A stretch of 64,000 bases of DNA. Source: Phoenix dactylifera (taxonomy: Eukaryota > Streptophyta > Magnoliopsida > Arecales > Arecaceae). Below, in pieces: positions 1 through 13,080 of this stretch. Below the pieces are notes generated by a model. The model made no database searches, was not told the DNA's origin, and saw only the letters and a list, made by a program, of their open reading frames with translations. The stretch's first letter is position 1, and the number at the start of each line of letters is the position of its first letter. Both the position numbers and the translations under genes were made by a program. The DNA lies in NCBI RefSeq assembly GCF_009389715.1, contig NC_052392.1, forward strand, positions 36,877,360-36,941,359, read 5' to 3'.

Positions 1-95
1 AACGGGTGTGAACTGGAAACTTATTATGCTTAATCTACCAGAGAAGAGTGGCTTTTGGAACAAAACTAACCAATGGTCATTTTATGTTTTAACAG

Positions 96-538
96 GGCAG
101 CTTATGCACTCAACCCAAAAGATCAGAAGTTCACTTCTAGAACATATACTCCCAGGACTTCACCAAATGAAGCAAAAGACAGTCCTGAGAACATTGATGA
201 GAGAATCAAACGTTTATCTAAAACTTTGGCAGACAAGGTAGAATTCTCAAAGCTTTATTTTGTGCATGCTCACGTGCATGTTTGTGAATACTTATATTTG
301 CCACCATGAACCTGTGATCTCTGACTAGTTGCTAACCCCTGGAAAAAATGGGTTACAGGCCCTGGTTTCAAAACTTCCAGATCGTGGAGATAGGATACGC
401 AAACAGATAGCTGAATTGAATCAACAGATCTGTACTATTAGAGAATCGCCACTTGACAACTCAATAGAAAGGAAGGAACCAGAAGTAATTAATGTAGATG
501 ATCTTAGTGAGGGGATGCAAAGGATCTTATCTGTTTAA
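96..538 (+). CDS. SNF2-family chromatin remodeler, CHR24-like (C-terminal two exons only)
   Basis: This is the 3' end of a gene that begins before the window. Coding exons are 96-237 (acceptor AACAG, donor AAG/gtagaa) and 359-538, ending in TAA at 536-538. The joined tail contains AYALNPKDQ, then LSKTLADK, then LVSKLPDRGDRIRKQIAEL and EVINVDDLSEGMQ. From memory this matches, block by block, the extreme C-terminus of Arabidopsis CHR24, a SNF2 ATPase related to human ERCC6L/PICH: a YAFKPKD block, a short leucine-rich helix, an SRLPDGGAKIQKQIAEL block, and an acidic end. The ATPase domain itself would lie upstream, outside the window. Such proteins translocate on DNA in the nucleus. The exon junction is phase 0. 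The gene converges on the BTB gene, whose stop codon is about 1 kb away. Identity rests on the tail only, so an ERCC6-like relative remains possible. Confidence 0.72.
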
Positions 539-1560
539 GTGTTACTGACATGATTTTACATATTCAAGTTATTTGAGTAATGACTCTTTTGATCAATTGA
601 TGTCCACCCATGTAAAGTGATGTATTGCTTCACTTAATCATTGAATTGTTTTGGTTGTCCAAAATTTAGTGATAATCTGGCACCTCATGAACGTTGGGGA
701 TAGTTTCAGATTTACAGCTGAGCTATGCACATTGTAAAGCATCATTTCCCTTGGGGTCCAAAGCTTGTATGGATTTACTTCCCAGGGTTGGACAAGTGCA
801 CATGTGCTACAAGCCAGTTAACTCATGAGTTGCTTCTCTTGAAAACGCATAAAGGCATAGCTCCCAGTGAAGAAAGATATAGGGAAGCTGGAAAGAATGG
901 ATTCTAACAGACATGTCAGGGCTGGTAGCGCTGGAAAATTCTAAAGAGGGCATCATATGCTCCCGCCATCCACATATCTCTGATGTTGGTTTTCAGAGAA
1001 TACCAATAGTTCGCCAGTGTCTTCTCTTGCTTTGACCTAAAATCAAACCTTAATTATCTGAAACAAAGTGAAATGATTGAATTAGTTATGTGCTCTCAAA
1101 GTGAACCAAAACATGTTGATAACATAACTTTATCATCTGCAGATTAATTATATGAATGGCACATGAATACTGTCTTCCCTTGCATGGTATTCCAAACAAA
1201 ACAATTCCTCCCCATCACAGCAAGGCCAAATTGCTCCAGAGGTACAAGCAAGGCCTATTTCCTGCTATTGGAAATTTGACCTAAGAGAGGCTAGAAGCGT
1301 TTAAGGGTAGCAATTTATATTGGCTGTTAGGTATCTGATCTTACCCGATGCCATGTAGGTTAGAAGCCATAGCATCATGGTTGCATTTTAGTTGGATGAC
1401 CAAATTAGACTTAAACAAGGGCATAAAGCACATGAACACACATAAAAGAATTAACATAAAAATGCCCAAATTCTTTAGTATTTTCATGATCCTCAATCCC
1501 TGCCATGAAAACAGAGGGTCTATGTACAGCAAACAGCTTTCTCACTTGCTGATTTTACTT
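539..1560. other. Intergenic stretch between convergent genes
   Basis: This 1 kb holds the 3' untranslated regions of two convergent genes. A 60-codon open frame at 725-907 has no recognisable similarity or supporting splice context. I see no other gene, RNA or transposon signature. Confidence 0.5.
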
Positions 1561-4500
1561 CTATGGCTGCAAAGTCAAATCCTTGGCAGCAGTATTGACC
1601 TGCCTGGTTAGGTAGGCTTCATAGATCTCGACTACAAGCCGCGGGTCCTTCTCCACAAGCTCCTTGTACTCTTCTCGTTCAGTTAGGGTGGCCATGTTGT
1701 CCATGATTAGCGATAGAGCGGCCTCAAGCAGTTGCTTGGCATTGTGCCTATGAGCAAAGGCATAATGTGCGATGGCGTTATCATTATTCACCTTGGATGT
1801 CATGAACTTCTCACAGAAGCCCTTCAGATGCTTCACCTGGTATTTTTCTGCCAAGACCAAAAGGTCACATGCCAGCTGTTCATCAAGGAGCACTTCTGCT
1901 GTGTACAAGAAGTGGACAAAGGACCGAAGAACGTCATATGAGACGTCGTAGATCTTAATCATGCCACTCCTACTCTCTTCCATGTCATTCTCCAGCATTG
2001 CCTTGAAAACAGGCGACCTACTAATCTGAATGGGAAAAAATCAAATTGTTAATGAAACCTCTATTAGCTAATGATCATATCTCTGTATTAGAAAAATAAA
2101 GTACACATCAATTAGCTTTCAGAAATGGTTTTAAAGCAAGGACTATATTAATTTTCACAGTTAATCATCACTCACATCAGAATGTCAACAAATATAGCAA
2201 AGACTGTTTTCTGCTATCGCATGAAACAATATAACAACTCCTATATATATACATATACATATCCCGCTGGCTTATATCGCCACTGAAAGGTCAATTTCAC
2301 CAGGCTTATCAGTCAGTATGTGCTTACATAAGATGAATGAATATCTGTTTTATGTGTTACATGTTTATGCAAACTACAGTGATAGGAAAACTTATGGCCC
2401 AAAAGGAGCTGTTAAGGGTGCGAAGCATGGTAATCACCAAATACATAATACTGGCTATGAAAAAATTATTGTGATCACCACTTGACACCCTAACACTACC
2501 AAAAACAACCACCATAAAGGTATTCCTTGTGCCAATGACTCCTATATCTACCAACTATGGGTACAACTACCTGGTTGATAAAAAGATCTTAAGGCATCAC
2601 AAAAAGACCACATACTCGTGGTCTCTGAGGTGGTTAGAAGACCTTAATAAATATCTGGGACATAAAAAATATACGGTGGCTGTCAAGAGGTGAAATTGAA
2701 AACTGAATGGTGAAAAAAACAGAATGCTTAGAAGTTAGAAAAAAGAACATGGAGAGAAGAAGGGAAGATGGGCCCAGGACAAGAGATGGAAAATAGGGTA
2801 CCAGTTCACAGTACTAAAGTACTGGTTCTACAATTTGCCCTTCACATCAGACCCCAGATCAACACATCTACTCCCCAATAAACAAGAACAAAAGTGATCA
2901 CTTCCAAGATGGCTGGAGGATGGGCACGAATTTTGATTAAATTAAGATTCAGAAGTGATGGAATCTGACAGATTTGGGTCCAGAGAGGAGGATTTTTCAA
3001 GGTGGGAACCATAGGCTAAAGGTTTGTGAGGAGGAGACTGGGTGGAACCAAATATCTAAAGGAATGCGGTTTAAGTGAAGGACCAAACCCTGAGGCTGAA
3101 GGTTAGGGAAGCTACTCTCAAGTCCACAGATCTCAGTTTGAAGGGCCAGATAAGTTTCAGTTTCAATCAAGTGGCAATAGTTTGAATCAATGAAAAGTTT
3201 AGTTTCCATTTCGATTTCAGTTTTGGCTTATACCAAGTAAGTTTTAGTTTCAGCAGCTTTGCTCGTTGAAGTTCAAAATTCAGAATTTTCAATTGAAAAC
3301 TGTCAAAATACTAAATAAAGCTTAATTAAAACTAGAGTTACAAAATACAAACAAAAAGTAAAATTATAGAATAAAATTAATTAGACATTATCTCAAAGTA
3401 TATATAGTTTGGAACCTCTAGATGTATGGATTCTGTGACTTCACATTCGGACAATCAAATAAGTAATTTAAATAATAAGTTAATACAGCAACTATTATTT
3501 GGTTAAAATCTAATATATGAAAAACTAGATATCTATCAGATTTCACTTTTAGGACTTAGCCATCTGTGTCTAATATTTACTATAAAGCTCTTCTAGATAC
3601 ATGCTACCATATCTTCTCAAAACCCATAAAACTAAATTCAATCTTGCCAAAAATTGGCACAATAGATTGTATATGCAAATATTTTGACCACTAGTTCTGA
3701 CTGAAGCTCTAAATCTAGCCTGAGTTTCACATTAATTCCAACCAAAATAGAAATGTTCAATTTCTCTTCCGAATTTTGAAACAAAACATCAATCATCGGT
3801 TGAGGGTGAGATATCTCATCCTAAGCCCACAAAAGTTACATGGTCTCATATTCATGCAAGTACCTAGAGGAAGGGCAGATGTATTTGAGAAGGTGATGAT
3901 GTAATTTGATTCTCAAGTGTAACGGGAGGCAGTTGATGAGAAAATGTCAGCACAACGCCCCTTCCAAACCCCCTTCCCCCCAACCCGCAAGTGCAATTGT
4001 ATTGCAAGATTTCTCTTTTCTAGGGATAGAAGAAGTTCCATAAGGTTGGAAATGTTAAAAACGAAGGATTAGTATAACATTTGCTTTATATTGATTTAGT
4101 GGATTTTCCTACCATAATGAGCCAAGCGAGGAATCTAGAAAGTGGTGAAATAATGACTTCACAGTTTATATATATATATATAAACTCCATCACAACCAGG
4201 AAATATCTTGTAATGGAGAATAGAACACCTTCAAAAAAATCAAGAGCTAACATGCCTCGAAGCACTATAAGCTACCATGTTTTCGACCTAATTAGGTTTT
4301 TCCAAGTCACCCATTGATATGTGAGACATGTTGCACCTTGTTTTCTTTTCTTGTATTATGTAGGGTTAATATGTAAAGCCAGCACCCAGCAGTTCATCCT
4401 TGATGGACATCAAGTAATCAATTGAACCCAACTGGCTATACATTTAGCATCCAAATTTGGGTAAACAAGAATGATGGCTGCATTTACTCGAGTTGAGCCT

Positions 4501-7500
4501 CACTCTAGGCCCCAAGTTAGCTTAAAAAGGTGAACAATTCATTTTAGACCCTTAATTTTTCATCACTTTGTCTAAAAATCATTCCTCGGTATCTTTTAAA
4601 CTTTAATAAAACAAACACAGCTCGGCATCATTATTATCAAAAGAAAAAAGTTATAGAAGTATCATAAAAACTCCTAGAGTACCAAGTTACTGTCATTCAT
4701 CATAAGGTCAATCCTGTCACTTTCAGTGGGCCTTTGGATATAGTCAAATAGATTGCCAAAACAGCGCCATATTCTAGGAGCCCAGACTATAAATGTTGCA
4801 GGTCGACGGTTCCTTCCCCTTCTTCAAACTCCTACACATATTTTTTATATAGAATCTCTGACCAATGACAAAACAAGATCCATGTTGCATCATATCTAAT
4901 TGGATTTTTTTGGTTCAGACCGAAAAAGTAATGTCACTTGATTATTATCAAATTGACTACAATCTTTTTCTGCTTGTGAGGATCCCACAAAGTGCTTTCT
5001 GCTTCTAATAGATCATGACCTAGATTAGAATTATTTTCAATGAATCTGTAATAACTGATCCAATTTTTTCATCAAGTCTAGGTGAAGACCCAAGTTTTTG
5101 TGCAACCAATCCGATAGAACAAGTCCACATAAAGAAATATCATTAATTTCTTTATACTCATTATAAGTTCAAAGTACCATTTGCATAAATAAGAATCGCC
5201 TTCCTTACATGATTTCTTCTTCATATAGATAGATATAGGATCCATGGGGCAATTACTTAGAAGTACATTTTGTGCAATTACCCTTCCTATCCGATAGAAA
5301 ACGATCCCATGATCCTAAACCGATCTTACCTAGGATCGCAAATCCCAAGTTTGTCTATGAAGAGCTGATCTAATTGTATTAGTTTCTAACATTGATTTCT
5401 TTCTATGTAATATTCATCGATAGGGCCTCATTGATAAGTGATACAAGATCTCGTGCATCGGAACCCATGGTTTTGGACCCGAATATAATGAAAAAGTGCT
5501 TTCATTATTGTGGAATAAAATGCCTTTCATATCTTAATGCATGTATCTAATTTATTTGGAGATATTAGAGCAGGATCCATTTTTTGAGGAATATAAGTTG
5601 AAGTAATAACAAGAATATTTCTAGTGGGGCATCTTCCACATTCCTCAGAAAGATGACTTTCTAAAAATGACTTGTTCATATACAAATCGGTGAATGTTTG
5701 GAATCCATATTATGTAAGGAGATGTTGCTTTTGTTAATTAGAATTGGAGGGGTAATATCAACTCGGCCTATTTTTTGTGTCATATACATAGCACATTCAT
5801 CACAGTTAGCAGCTTTGTATCTAGGTCATCATCAATATTGATACCGTCAATTTTGTCAGTATTATCAATAAGACAACCTTCGGACTTGTCATCCAGAAAC
5901 TTGTTTGGATGCACTCTCTATTTTGGTCCACATATAATGCACTTTCTCTATTTTGCAACCTTAATGCCATAACCCTTTTTTCTAAACCATGGCAAGAATT
6001 GACTCTTTATCATTAATCAAAAGTAAATATCTCCAAATATAATGAGGTTGCCCATTGCCCAGTAGATAAATGAATGCCTACATCATTCAGAAGTGGATAA
6101 AGGAGGAAAGGTGCGAGAAGAAATAAAAGAAAAGGGAATTTTTAAAAAAATAATAATTGCATGCATAAGCCTATCAATAAGAAAACAAAAAGAGGGAGAA
6201 AGCCATTAGAATCACCCTTATGCCACCATCACAATTAGATGACTCCCCTAACCATTACCACCAAGAAAGATGCTGAAAGTAGCAATGCTCCATGCCCTTG
6301 TAAAACTTGCGACCCACAAAGAATATTCAGACACCCTTATGCCATCGCAATTAGATGACTCCCCTAACCATTAACACCAAGAAAGACGCTGAAAGTAGCA
6401 ATGCTCCATACTATGCCCTTGTAAAACTTGCGACCCACAAAAAATATTCAGACTCCCTTCCCAAACCTCCAATAAAAACATGACTGAAGAGTTGCCACCT
6501 TCAGCAATTTGTTCCCCTTCCATCTATGATAGTCCCAGTCATGCAGGATACGGATCCAAAAATTAAAAACCTTAAAGGAGATGAAACCTAATCCAAAAGT
6601 AAAAGAAGATGGCCATTGCTTCATCCTGCAGCCTCTCATATCCTCCACTGTCCTCTCCAATTTGCATCATTGAGCAAGTAAAGAGGATCACAACTTTAAT
6701 CAAAGCACTAAAGTATCAGAACTCAGCCCCCCCTCGCCCCCCCTCTTGGCATACCATCCTCCCAAAAATCACAACATCTGAATCCAGACTAGACACTAGT
6801 ATGAGCGCATATGTTCCTGAATCCCATAAAGATAGAACCAGTCGATCTGCAATAATAATGGCAAACAAATATTCAATCCCAGATTTATCCATTTGAATTA
6901 AATAAATCTCCTTTCCTTCAAAATTTTGCGATCCATCAAACTGATAGAACCGCCGCCCATCATTAATAAATGTTCTTCTCAACCAATATCTTTTAGACAT
7001 AAACTGGACTTCACCACCTCCCCACCCCACCCCACACACACAAAATGAAAGCAAAGAAATTCGAAGCAAAAACCAGAAAATCAGCACAAATTCGAAGCAA
7101 AAGGAAAAAAAATAGAAAAAAAAAAGCCAGAAACCGATAGCCGCTCAAGAATTCAAGAAACCAAAACTTTCAAGCGCAAATCAAATAAATTGGCGTAAAA
7201 AAAAAACAAATCGCATTATAAAAGCATCAGTTGCTGCTCCAGATCTGATTAAACATCAGTCAGGAAAGAAGAAAATCAAGAACGGAAAGGGAAAGCGATG
7301 AGTTCGTTACGAGGACGGCGCGGTGGGCGGGGACGGCGGGCGAAGTGCAGAAGGCGGCGGAGGAAGAGTCGAGTGGGGCGGCGTGAAGGAGAAGGAGGTC
7401 AGTGCACGAGGACGAGGAGGAGGAGGAGTAGGCGCCGTCGAGGGGGGAACAGAGGCGGAGGAATACGATCTTGGCCTTAAGATCCTCGATCTCGCGCTTG

Positions 7501-7594
7501 AGCTCCTCCTCCGTCTCGCTGGCCTCCTCGTAGCACTCCTTGCACGTCCCGCGTCCCCCTCCTCGTACTCCTCTCGGCACGACTGGCACCACAT
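1561..7594 (-). CDS. BTB/POZ domain protein, At4g08455-like, with an apparent 1-base frameshift in exon 1
   Basis: There are two coding exons on the minus strand: exon 1 at 7594-7311 (donor CTC/gtaacg) and exon 2 at 2025-1561 (acceptor TTCAG, stop TAG at 1563-1561). Both junctions are phase 0 and join as HRAVL+[13 protein letters not shown]. Exon 1 begins [16 protein letters not shown], then continues in another frame as [20 protein letters not shown], a Cys-pair zinc-ribbon-like start and a coiled coil, and then enters the BTB fold at CTDLLLL. Exon 2 carries the rest of the BTB/POZ domain and its C-terminal helices ([48 protein letters not shown]). Family members are about 245 residues; this model gives about 249. 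BTB proteins commonly act as substrate adaptors for CUL3 ubiquitin ligases. The frameshift near 7548-7552 leaves exon 1 without an ATG in the downstream frame. It could be a lost base in the assembly or real damage. Confidence 0.85.
2026..4719. other. Distal part of BTB intron (no gene seen)
   Basis: AT-rich intron sequence of the BTB gene. It includes a small TA-rich run near 2240-2262 and a stretch of AGTTTCAGTTTC-like near-repeats at 3150-3260. Open frames here are short and match nothing I recognise. Confidence 0.5.
4720..5990 (-). pseudogene. ycf2: Nuclear insertion of plastid DNA: ycf2 fragment (NUPT)
   Basis: Read on the minus strand, this block follows plastid ycf2 for more than 1 kb with many substitutions and indels. 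Recognisable stretches, in ycf2 order, include the region around DLDTELLTMMNAL near 5825-5800, [13 protein letters not shown] near 5735-5700, the [21 protein letters not shown] stretch near 5640-5570, TNEALSI near 5430, [19 protein letters not shown] near 5380-5320, [16 protein letters not shown] near 5255-5205, and a final block corresponding to VWAPRIW and ERPNE near 4790-4725. Stops and frameshifts rule out a working gene. It lies inside the BTB intron, in the same orientation as that gene. The divergence points to an old transfer from the plastid. A route through mitochondrial DNA is possible. The edges are approximate, especially the upper one. Confidence 0.88.
5991..7310. other. Proximal part of BTB intron
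   Basis: Intron sequence next to exon 1. It contains the tandem duplication listed at 6213-6453, a C-rich run at 6727-6745 and A-rich stretches at 7100-7215. No gene is seen; the 6609-7087 open frames on both strands have no family features. Confidence 0.5.
6213..6453. repeat. Tandem duplication, period about 119 bases, in BTB intron
   Basis: The segment beginning CACCCTTATGCCA at 6213 recurs at 6332. Both copies contain AATTAGATGACTCCCCTAAC, then GCTGAAAGTAGCAATGCTCC, then TGTAAAACTTGCGACCCACA. They differ by a few substitutions and small indels, such as CCACCATCACAATT versus CCATCGCAATT and an extra TACTATG in copy 2. Confidence 0.9.
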
Positions 7595-7954
7595 CCTCTC
7601 TCTCCCTCTCGCTGCCCTCGCCGCCGGCCGTCGCTGAGGGGATCGATGGAGAACCGATGGACAGGGTCTTGTGACGCCTTCTTGACGGGACCACATCGGA
7701 CAAATAAAGAGACAGACTACCTCAAACAAGATTCGCCTTCTTCCGCGAAGTAAACCGTTGGATGCGCGATGGCCGCTTCGAGATCTATCTATGCGGCAGA
7801 GAAAGATAAGGTTCGGAGTGCTTTGAGTGCAATCCAACGGTCGATATTGCGAAAACATCAATCATTTCTTCGCGCGAAACATACAATCCGAGCCCTAAAC
7901 GAGCACCAAGTTTTGACTTTATGGCCCGGTTTACTGCTCTACACGCATATAAAT

Positions 7955-8395
7955 ATTTTTTTTCATAAATGCCCTCCTACATATCAAATTTTACATAAAT
8001 ATTTTTTAAAAATTAATATTTATATGCACACTTTCTTAAAATATTTATTTTATTATTCTATTCTTTTTTATTTTTATTTTTTATATGTGCTAATGACATT
8101 TAATACCATTAAAAAATTAACGGTTTCAAATTAAAATAATTAAAATATCAAATAAATATGTAAAAAAAATATTTATAAGACAATTGCGATGAGAGACGAA
8201 AAAATAATTTCAAAATTTTATTTTATTTTTAATTAAAATAAATATGATTTTTATTAACGGTATTAGAAGAACCGTTATATCAAGGGCATTTGTGCAAAAA
8301 CAGTATTTTATGAGGGTGCAGAAATAAATATAAATTTGAAGAGGATATTCACACAAAGTTAAATTTTATAAGAGTATTTATGTAAAAAATCCTAA
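7955..8395. mobile_element. AT-rich MITE-like element with long inverted ends
   Basis: The left part (TTTTTTTTCATAAATGCCC near 7960) matches the reverse complement of the right end (GGATTTTTTACATAAATAC, from 8393 back), with similarity extending tens of bases inward. Sub-terminal AACGG and CCGTTA motifs are also arranged as an inverted pair near 8117 and 8270. The structure fits a non-autonomous Mutator-like MITE. No clear target duplication was found, and there is no coding capacity. Confidence 0.5.
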
Positions 8396-9569
8396 ATATT
8401 TTTATATATTTATAAATAATTTTTTTGTAGCCCAAATGTAAAAGTAAATACATCTGCAAATATATAAATATAGTATAGGATTTATATATTTAGGCAAAAC
8501 TATATTTAAGCAAATATATAGTTACTATTTATGCATGGATTTTCAACATGCTGGTGTAGCTAATGGACATTATCCACAATATGACATTTTACTTGGCAAC
8601 AAGTTTGGTTTGCTTGGCGTACATTTATATCTTAATCTCGATCCAGAATACGCGTATGAGACCGTACCTGATTATGTCCTAATTTTATAGTTGATAATAG
8701 GGCAAAGGCATAATTTTGATTGGCTTTTGTTCAATCATTGGGGTAGCTAGTCGGTTCTTTTATATATATCAGAAGAATGTTTGTCCCCATTTATTGCACT
8801 AATGATCATGGTGAATATAGTTACCATGAGAGGAAATGAAGGATCATGAAAAAGAGGGTAGATTTGGAGGCTCTCCAACAGAGGCAAAAAGGGGACATAG
8901 GAGATGCTGGTATTCCGATGATTTACTATATGTACATCTATTTTATCCTTAATCTTCAATTATACAAAGTAACTTAATTTTCTAATTTTTCAATTCCAAA
9001 TAACTCCGATAAAATTGCTATTAAAATTTATGTATCTCTAGCTTTAGTTACATTTTTTTTTATGAAGACTTGAAAATATGGTAGATTTTTCTAAATAATA
9101 AAATTACTGGTCATTGACTATCAAAAGGCCTACTCTCAAGATTACAATTAAAATTTATACGTTCTCCTTTTAACTGCTAGATGGTTGACTCTTTCGAGCA
9201 CTGACATCTATTATCTTCGATTAATACTACTTTGATCACTTTTTTATGATGGTTGCCATAGTTTAACTTAGTCTCTAAACCATTCATCTTCACCTTCCAC
9301 ATTCTGATTTCTTAATAGCTACTGCAACTAATCAGGTTTTTACTGTTGTGTTAGGCCGATGACTTCTCATTACAACACGAACTATTGATTTAATACTTAA
9401 TCTCTCAGGTAGGCAATACTTGCATTCAACCTATGTTCACCATAATTTTTCTTCGAGACTCGGTCTATCTCAAATGACTCACTACTTGACCGACTCAAAC
9501 CGACGCTCTTGAATCACAACTTGGCCTACCCTAGGTGATGTCACATGGTTATTTGATCGGCCTGCAAAC
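8396..9569. other. Intergenic, AT-rich, no gene seen
   Basis: Part of the 5.7 kb between the divergent BTB and EHD3-like genes. It is AT-rich. I see no coding exons, RNA genes or clear transposon ends. Confidence 0.5.
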
Positions 9570-10030
9570 TTAGGGCTCGTTTGATTCGCGAGAAGCATTT
9601 TTTCTTTCTATGAATATAATTTCTGAAAAGCAGATTTCTAGGAAGAGAATGCTTAGGAAAGTACTTTTGGCATGTTTGGTTGACCATGGAAAAGTGACAT
9701 ATTTCCAAAATGCTTATATTTGGTTGACCATCCACATTCCTGAGAAAGTTATGTATAATTCCTATTATACTCTTAATAAAAATTAGGTCTTTAATGCCTC
9801 TTTAATACTTCTTTAATGTTGAAGGGCCTTTTTGGGAAAAAATAAAAATGGAGTGATTTCCGCCTCATGGAAAAGTTACTTTTCCAAGAAATGTGGGAAT
9901 CATATTCCCATGGGAATGCAACTTTTCTGTTTTTCTCCTTTGAAAACTCCAATCAAACAAGAGGTATCACATTATTTTTCCGTTGACCACATTTTTCCTC
10001 CTTCTTTTCCCACGAACCAAACGGGCCTTA
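9570..10030. mobile_element. Tourist/PIF-Harbinger-like MITE with TTA target duplication
   Basis: The element spans 9573-10027 and is flanked on both sides by TTA (9570-9572 and 10028-10030), the target site favoured by PIF/Harbinger elements. The left end GGGCTCGTTTGATTCG pairs with the reverse complement of the right end, GGCCCGTTTGGTTCG. There is no transposase frame, so it is non-autonomous. It sits between the divergent BTB and EHD3-like genes. Confidence 0.75.
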
Positions 10031-13000
10031 GTCATTTCTTCATTTGTCTTTTAACCATCACTTGGCTTTTCTTAAGTCTTGCCACGTAGTATTATTTTAG
10101 TCAGTCTTCAAGCCTCTTCTTTTAATCAAGATGTCATGTAAACAGACCCGCTATCTGACACTTTGGATTTAGTTAGCAACCTCTACACTCGATTTGTCGG
10201 ACCTTAGTACTCGGTTTATCCTTTATTCCTTGGCAAATCCACTTCCATTAACGACAGGGAAGCTTCCCTTATTACGCACTTGGTCGTTATCTAACTGGCT
10301 TTTGGACTTCTACTATGGATTAGGATGTGGTGTAATATATTATCTCTACATACATTACAGCTAGTTTAATATAATTAATTTGGATCCTCCTAAAATTGAT
10401 CAGGATGGGTTGTCCTAAATCCTAATAAGTAGTCAGATTGGATTACAATTGGCAGTTGGGTTAGCATGGCGTGTTTGGAAGGGGAAGAAGCTGCCAAGGG
10501 CTCTTTTACGTGGGTGATGAGTACATGCATGGTTCTTTCAAACAACACTTCTTTAACTGACTTTAATTGAGATGCCTTATCTGTTAACATGAAAGTTTTC
10601 TATATTCTTGCTCCACATAAGTGTTGGGACCTGAGAAAGTTTCAGGTGTGTTTTCCTTTTGATATTATTAATAAAGTTCTCTCTCTTCTAAATTCTGCTA
10701 AGGTTCTAATCATAATAAAGAAGTATTAGTAAATGAAGTGTATGGATCCCCTATGTGGTTCTTATCCCAAATTTAAATCGAGAAGGGATTAATGCATCCA
10801 TGAGCATGCGATATGCTCGTGAGAGAGAGAGAGTAGTCTCAACTGTCGAGACCATACTGTTAAAATCATTACTTGTCTTAAAAGTTTAAGATACCACGTT
10901 AAAATCACCATTTGTCCTAAAAACTTAAGTTGATAGGATGAGATAGATTTATTTATATATTTTAATTTTCTTATACATACAAAGGAGAAATAGGGAAAAA
11001 AACTTATATTAGTACACCCATGCATGGAACGATTAATGAGGAATTTTTCTCATGCTTCTCTACTTCCTTCTTCTATTTTTAATCTTTTCAAGATCTCGTT
11101 GTATTTTTCAGGAGTAGTGGTTGATGCATTGGAAGTATTTATTTAATTTTGAAATATAAATTCTTTGAATTTATTTAAGTTCATGGGGCCTTGCAAAGTC
11201 CATCTTGATTTTTTTATATATATTTTTTCGGAAACTTTTTATATTTGTTGCCCTTATTACTTTTTATATGCTAATTGAAGTGAATATATTTTAATCATCA
11301 AATTTGCCTTTTGTTTCTATGGTGGGTGTTTATGGCCGTTCTTTTTTTAAACTTTTGACGTTTTATTATTTTTGTTCTCGCTCCAAATTAAAAAAAAGAG
11401 AGAAAGTAAAATTATTTATTTTAAGGAGCTCATAATTTGAAATTAAATAATATCTAGAATTACTTTAAGAATGTATATACAACATTATTAAATGAGAGAG
11501 GAGTATGTCATTGTAGATTCCCTCTATCAAAGTTTTGGCTAAAATACCATTGGATCTTCTTTTCATGAAAAAATATAATTAGGAAAATTTAGATATATAA
11601 TCCACATGTATCTCTCTTATCTGAATTTTCCATGGACATATTAACCTACTTAGACTCTATTAAGATAAAAATTTAGAAAACAAAAATTCATCCTATATCC
11701 GCATCTCTGAACCATCAGAGTTTTTTTATCTTTTTAAAAAAAATGGAAACATCGACCATTTGCTTTGACTCTCTTTTTCCCTCTCTCTCTCTCCCTCTCT
11801 CTTAATTTTAACATGCATTGCACATATCCTTTTGGTAGTATATAGTAAAATAAAGTTTTGATGGTTTATTAATAAACTTTTATAAATTCAATATTTAGTC
11901 CCGAAGGAGGAAACCTCGGCTCTGCCTCTGCTTTAAAGCTTCTCGCCTCTATGGAGGAGGCAGTTTGTTGTAGAATGGATTATAAGTCAAGTCATCATGG
12001 CTAGTGTCAACTCTCTATAGGATGATTATCATCTCTCTCCTAGCAAGTCGAAGGATATGCTCTGTGTTAGCTTATTAAACCTTCGTAACAATTTTGAACT
12101 TAACATGATTAATTTGGGTTTGCATTATAATTAGATCCATTGACATCCTAGTTTAGATCATGTTAGAATGCCATTAGGGAGGCATGATGCAGTGACCCAA
12201 GACTTGTATTCTACTTAGACCCAATACGTGTATGAGTTATGGGTCTAAAGGTAGACTCATATGTTCATATCTAGGTTTAGATCTACTAAATAAATCATCC
12301 TACTTGAACCCAATCATATGTACATTGATTTGATTTTCATTGACCCTATTCAACTTGGTACTAAATGTTGATCCATGCCCTGTAGTTCTCCCAAGGAATA
12401 CTATAAACTTTAAACATACATCCCTCGCATTTTATATAAAATTATAATTATTATCTAAATTTATATTATTATAAATAATTTTGAGGGTATAAAAGAAAAT
12501 GATTTTTTGAAATAATGGTATCTGCTCGAGACTCGAACTCAGGCTCGGGCTTGATCCGTGCTCGATTCAACTTAGACCTCGACTTAATCTAATCCAGATC
12601 CAATTCTTCAATCATAGGGTATGGATTGAAAGTAGACTTTGTCTTCGATCGGGTTGGGTCTGAATTAGGCAATAGCTGGACCAAACCTAACCTAATTGCA
12701 CCCTCCTTGGATACCCACTTGAGCCATAACAAAATTTATACCGCTTAAATGATATATTTCTCCAAATAACCTCACTGCCCGAGAAATGGTGGCCCAATTT
12801 TAAAATTTAGGCTGGCAACCAGCAATGGGAGCAAGAAATTCCCTACATACAAACCCCTTAACGCTACCCTTCTACCCCTATCCCTCTACTAGGCCTATCC
12901 CTAAGAATGACAACGAAAGGAGCGCAGATATCTAAAAACCAGGAGTGCTTTTATCAGGGTGGTGTCAGGCGCCCCTTGATCTATGAGACTCGGCCTGTCT

Positions 13001-13080
13001 CCGTTCTTACCGTCCGCGACCCCAAAGTGACCCACATTCGCCCCTCCCTTCCCCAAATTCAAAACTACCCCATCCTCGAA
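10031..13080. other. Intergenic upstream of the EHD3-like gene
   Basis: There is a GA run near 10819-10832 and a CT run near 11780-11805. At 12520-12705 there is degenerate CTCGGGCTTG/GGGTTGGGTC-type sequence, of the sort found at the ends of plant hAT-like elements elsewhere in this window. No gene is recognised. Confidence 0.45.

Noticed and set aside
725-907. 60-codon open frame after the CHR24-like gene
   Set aside because: It has no family similarity, lies in the expected 3' UTR, and lacks splice support.
7298-7861. Overlapping open frames on both strands around the BTB first exon
   Set aside because: They are shadows of GC-rich coding sequence. Only the two minus-strand frames carrying the BTB-family blocks are real.
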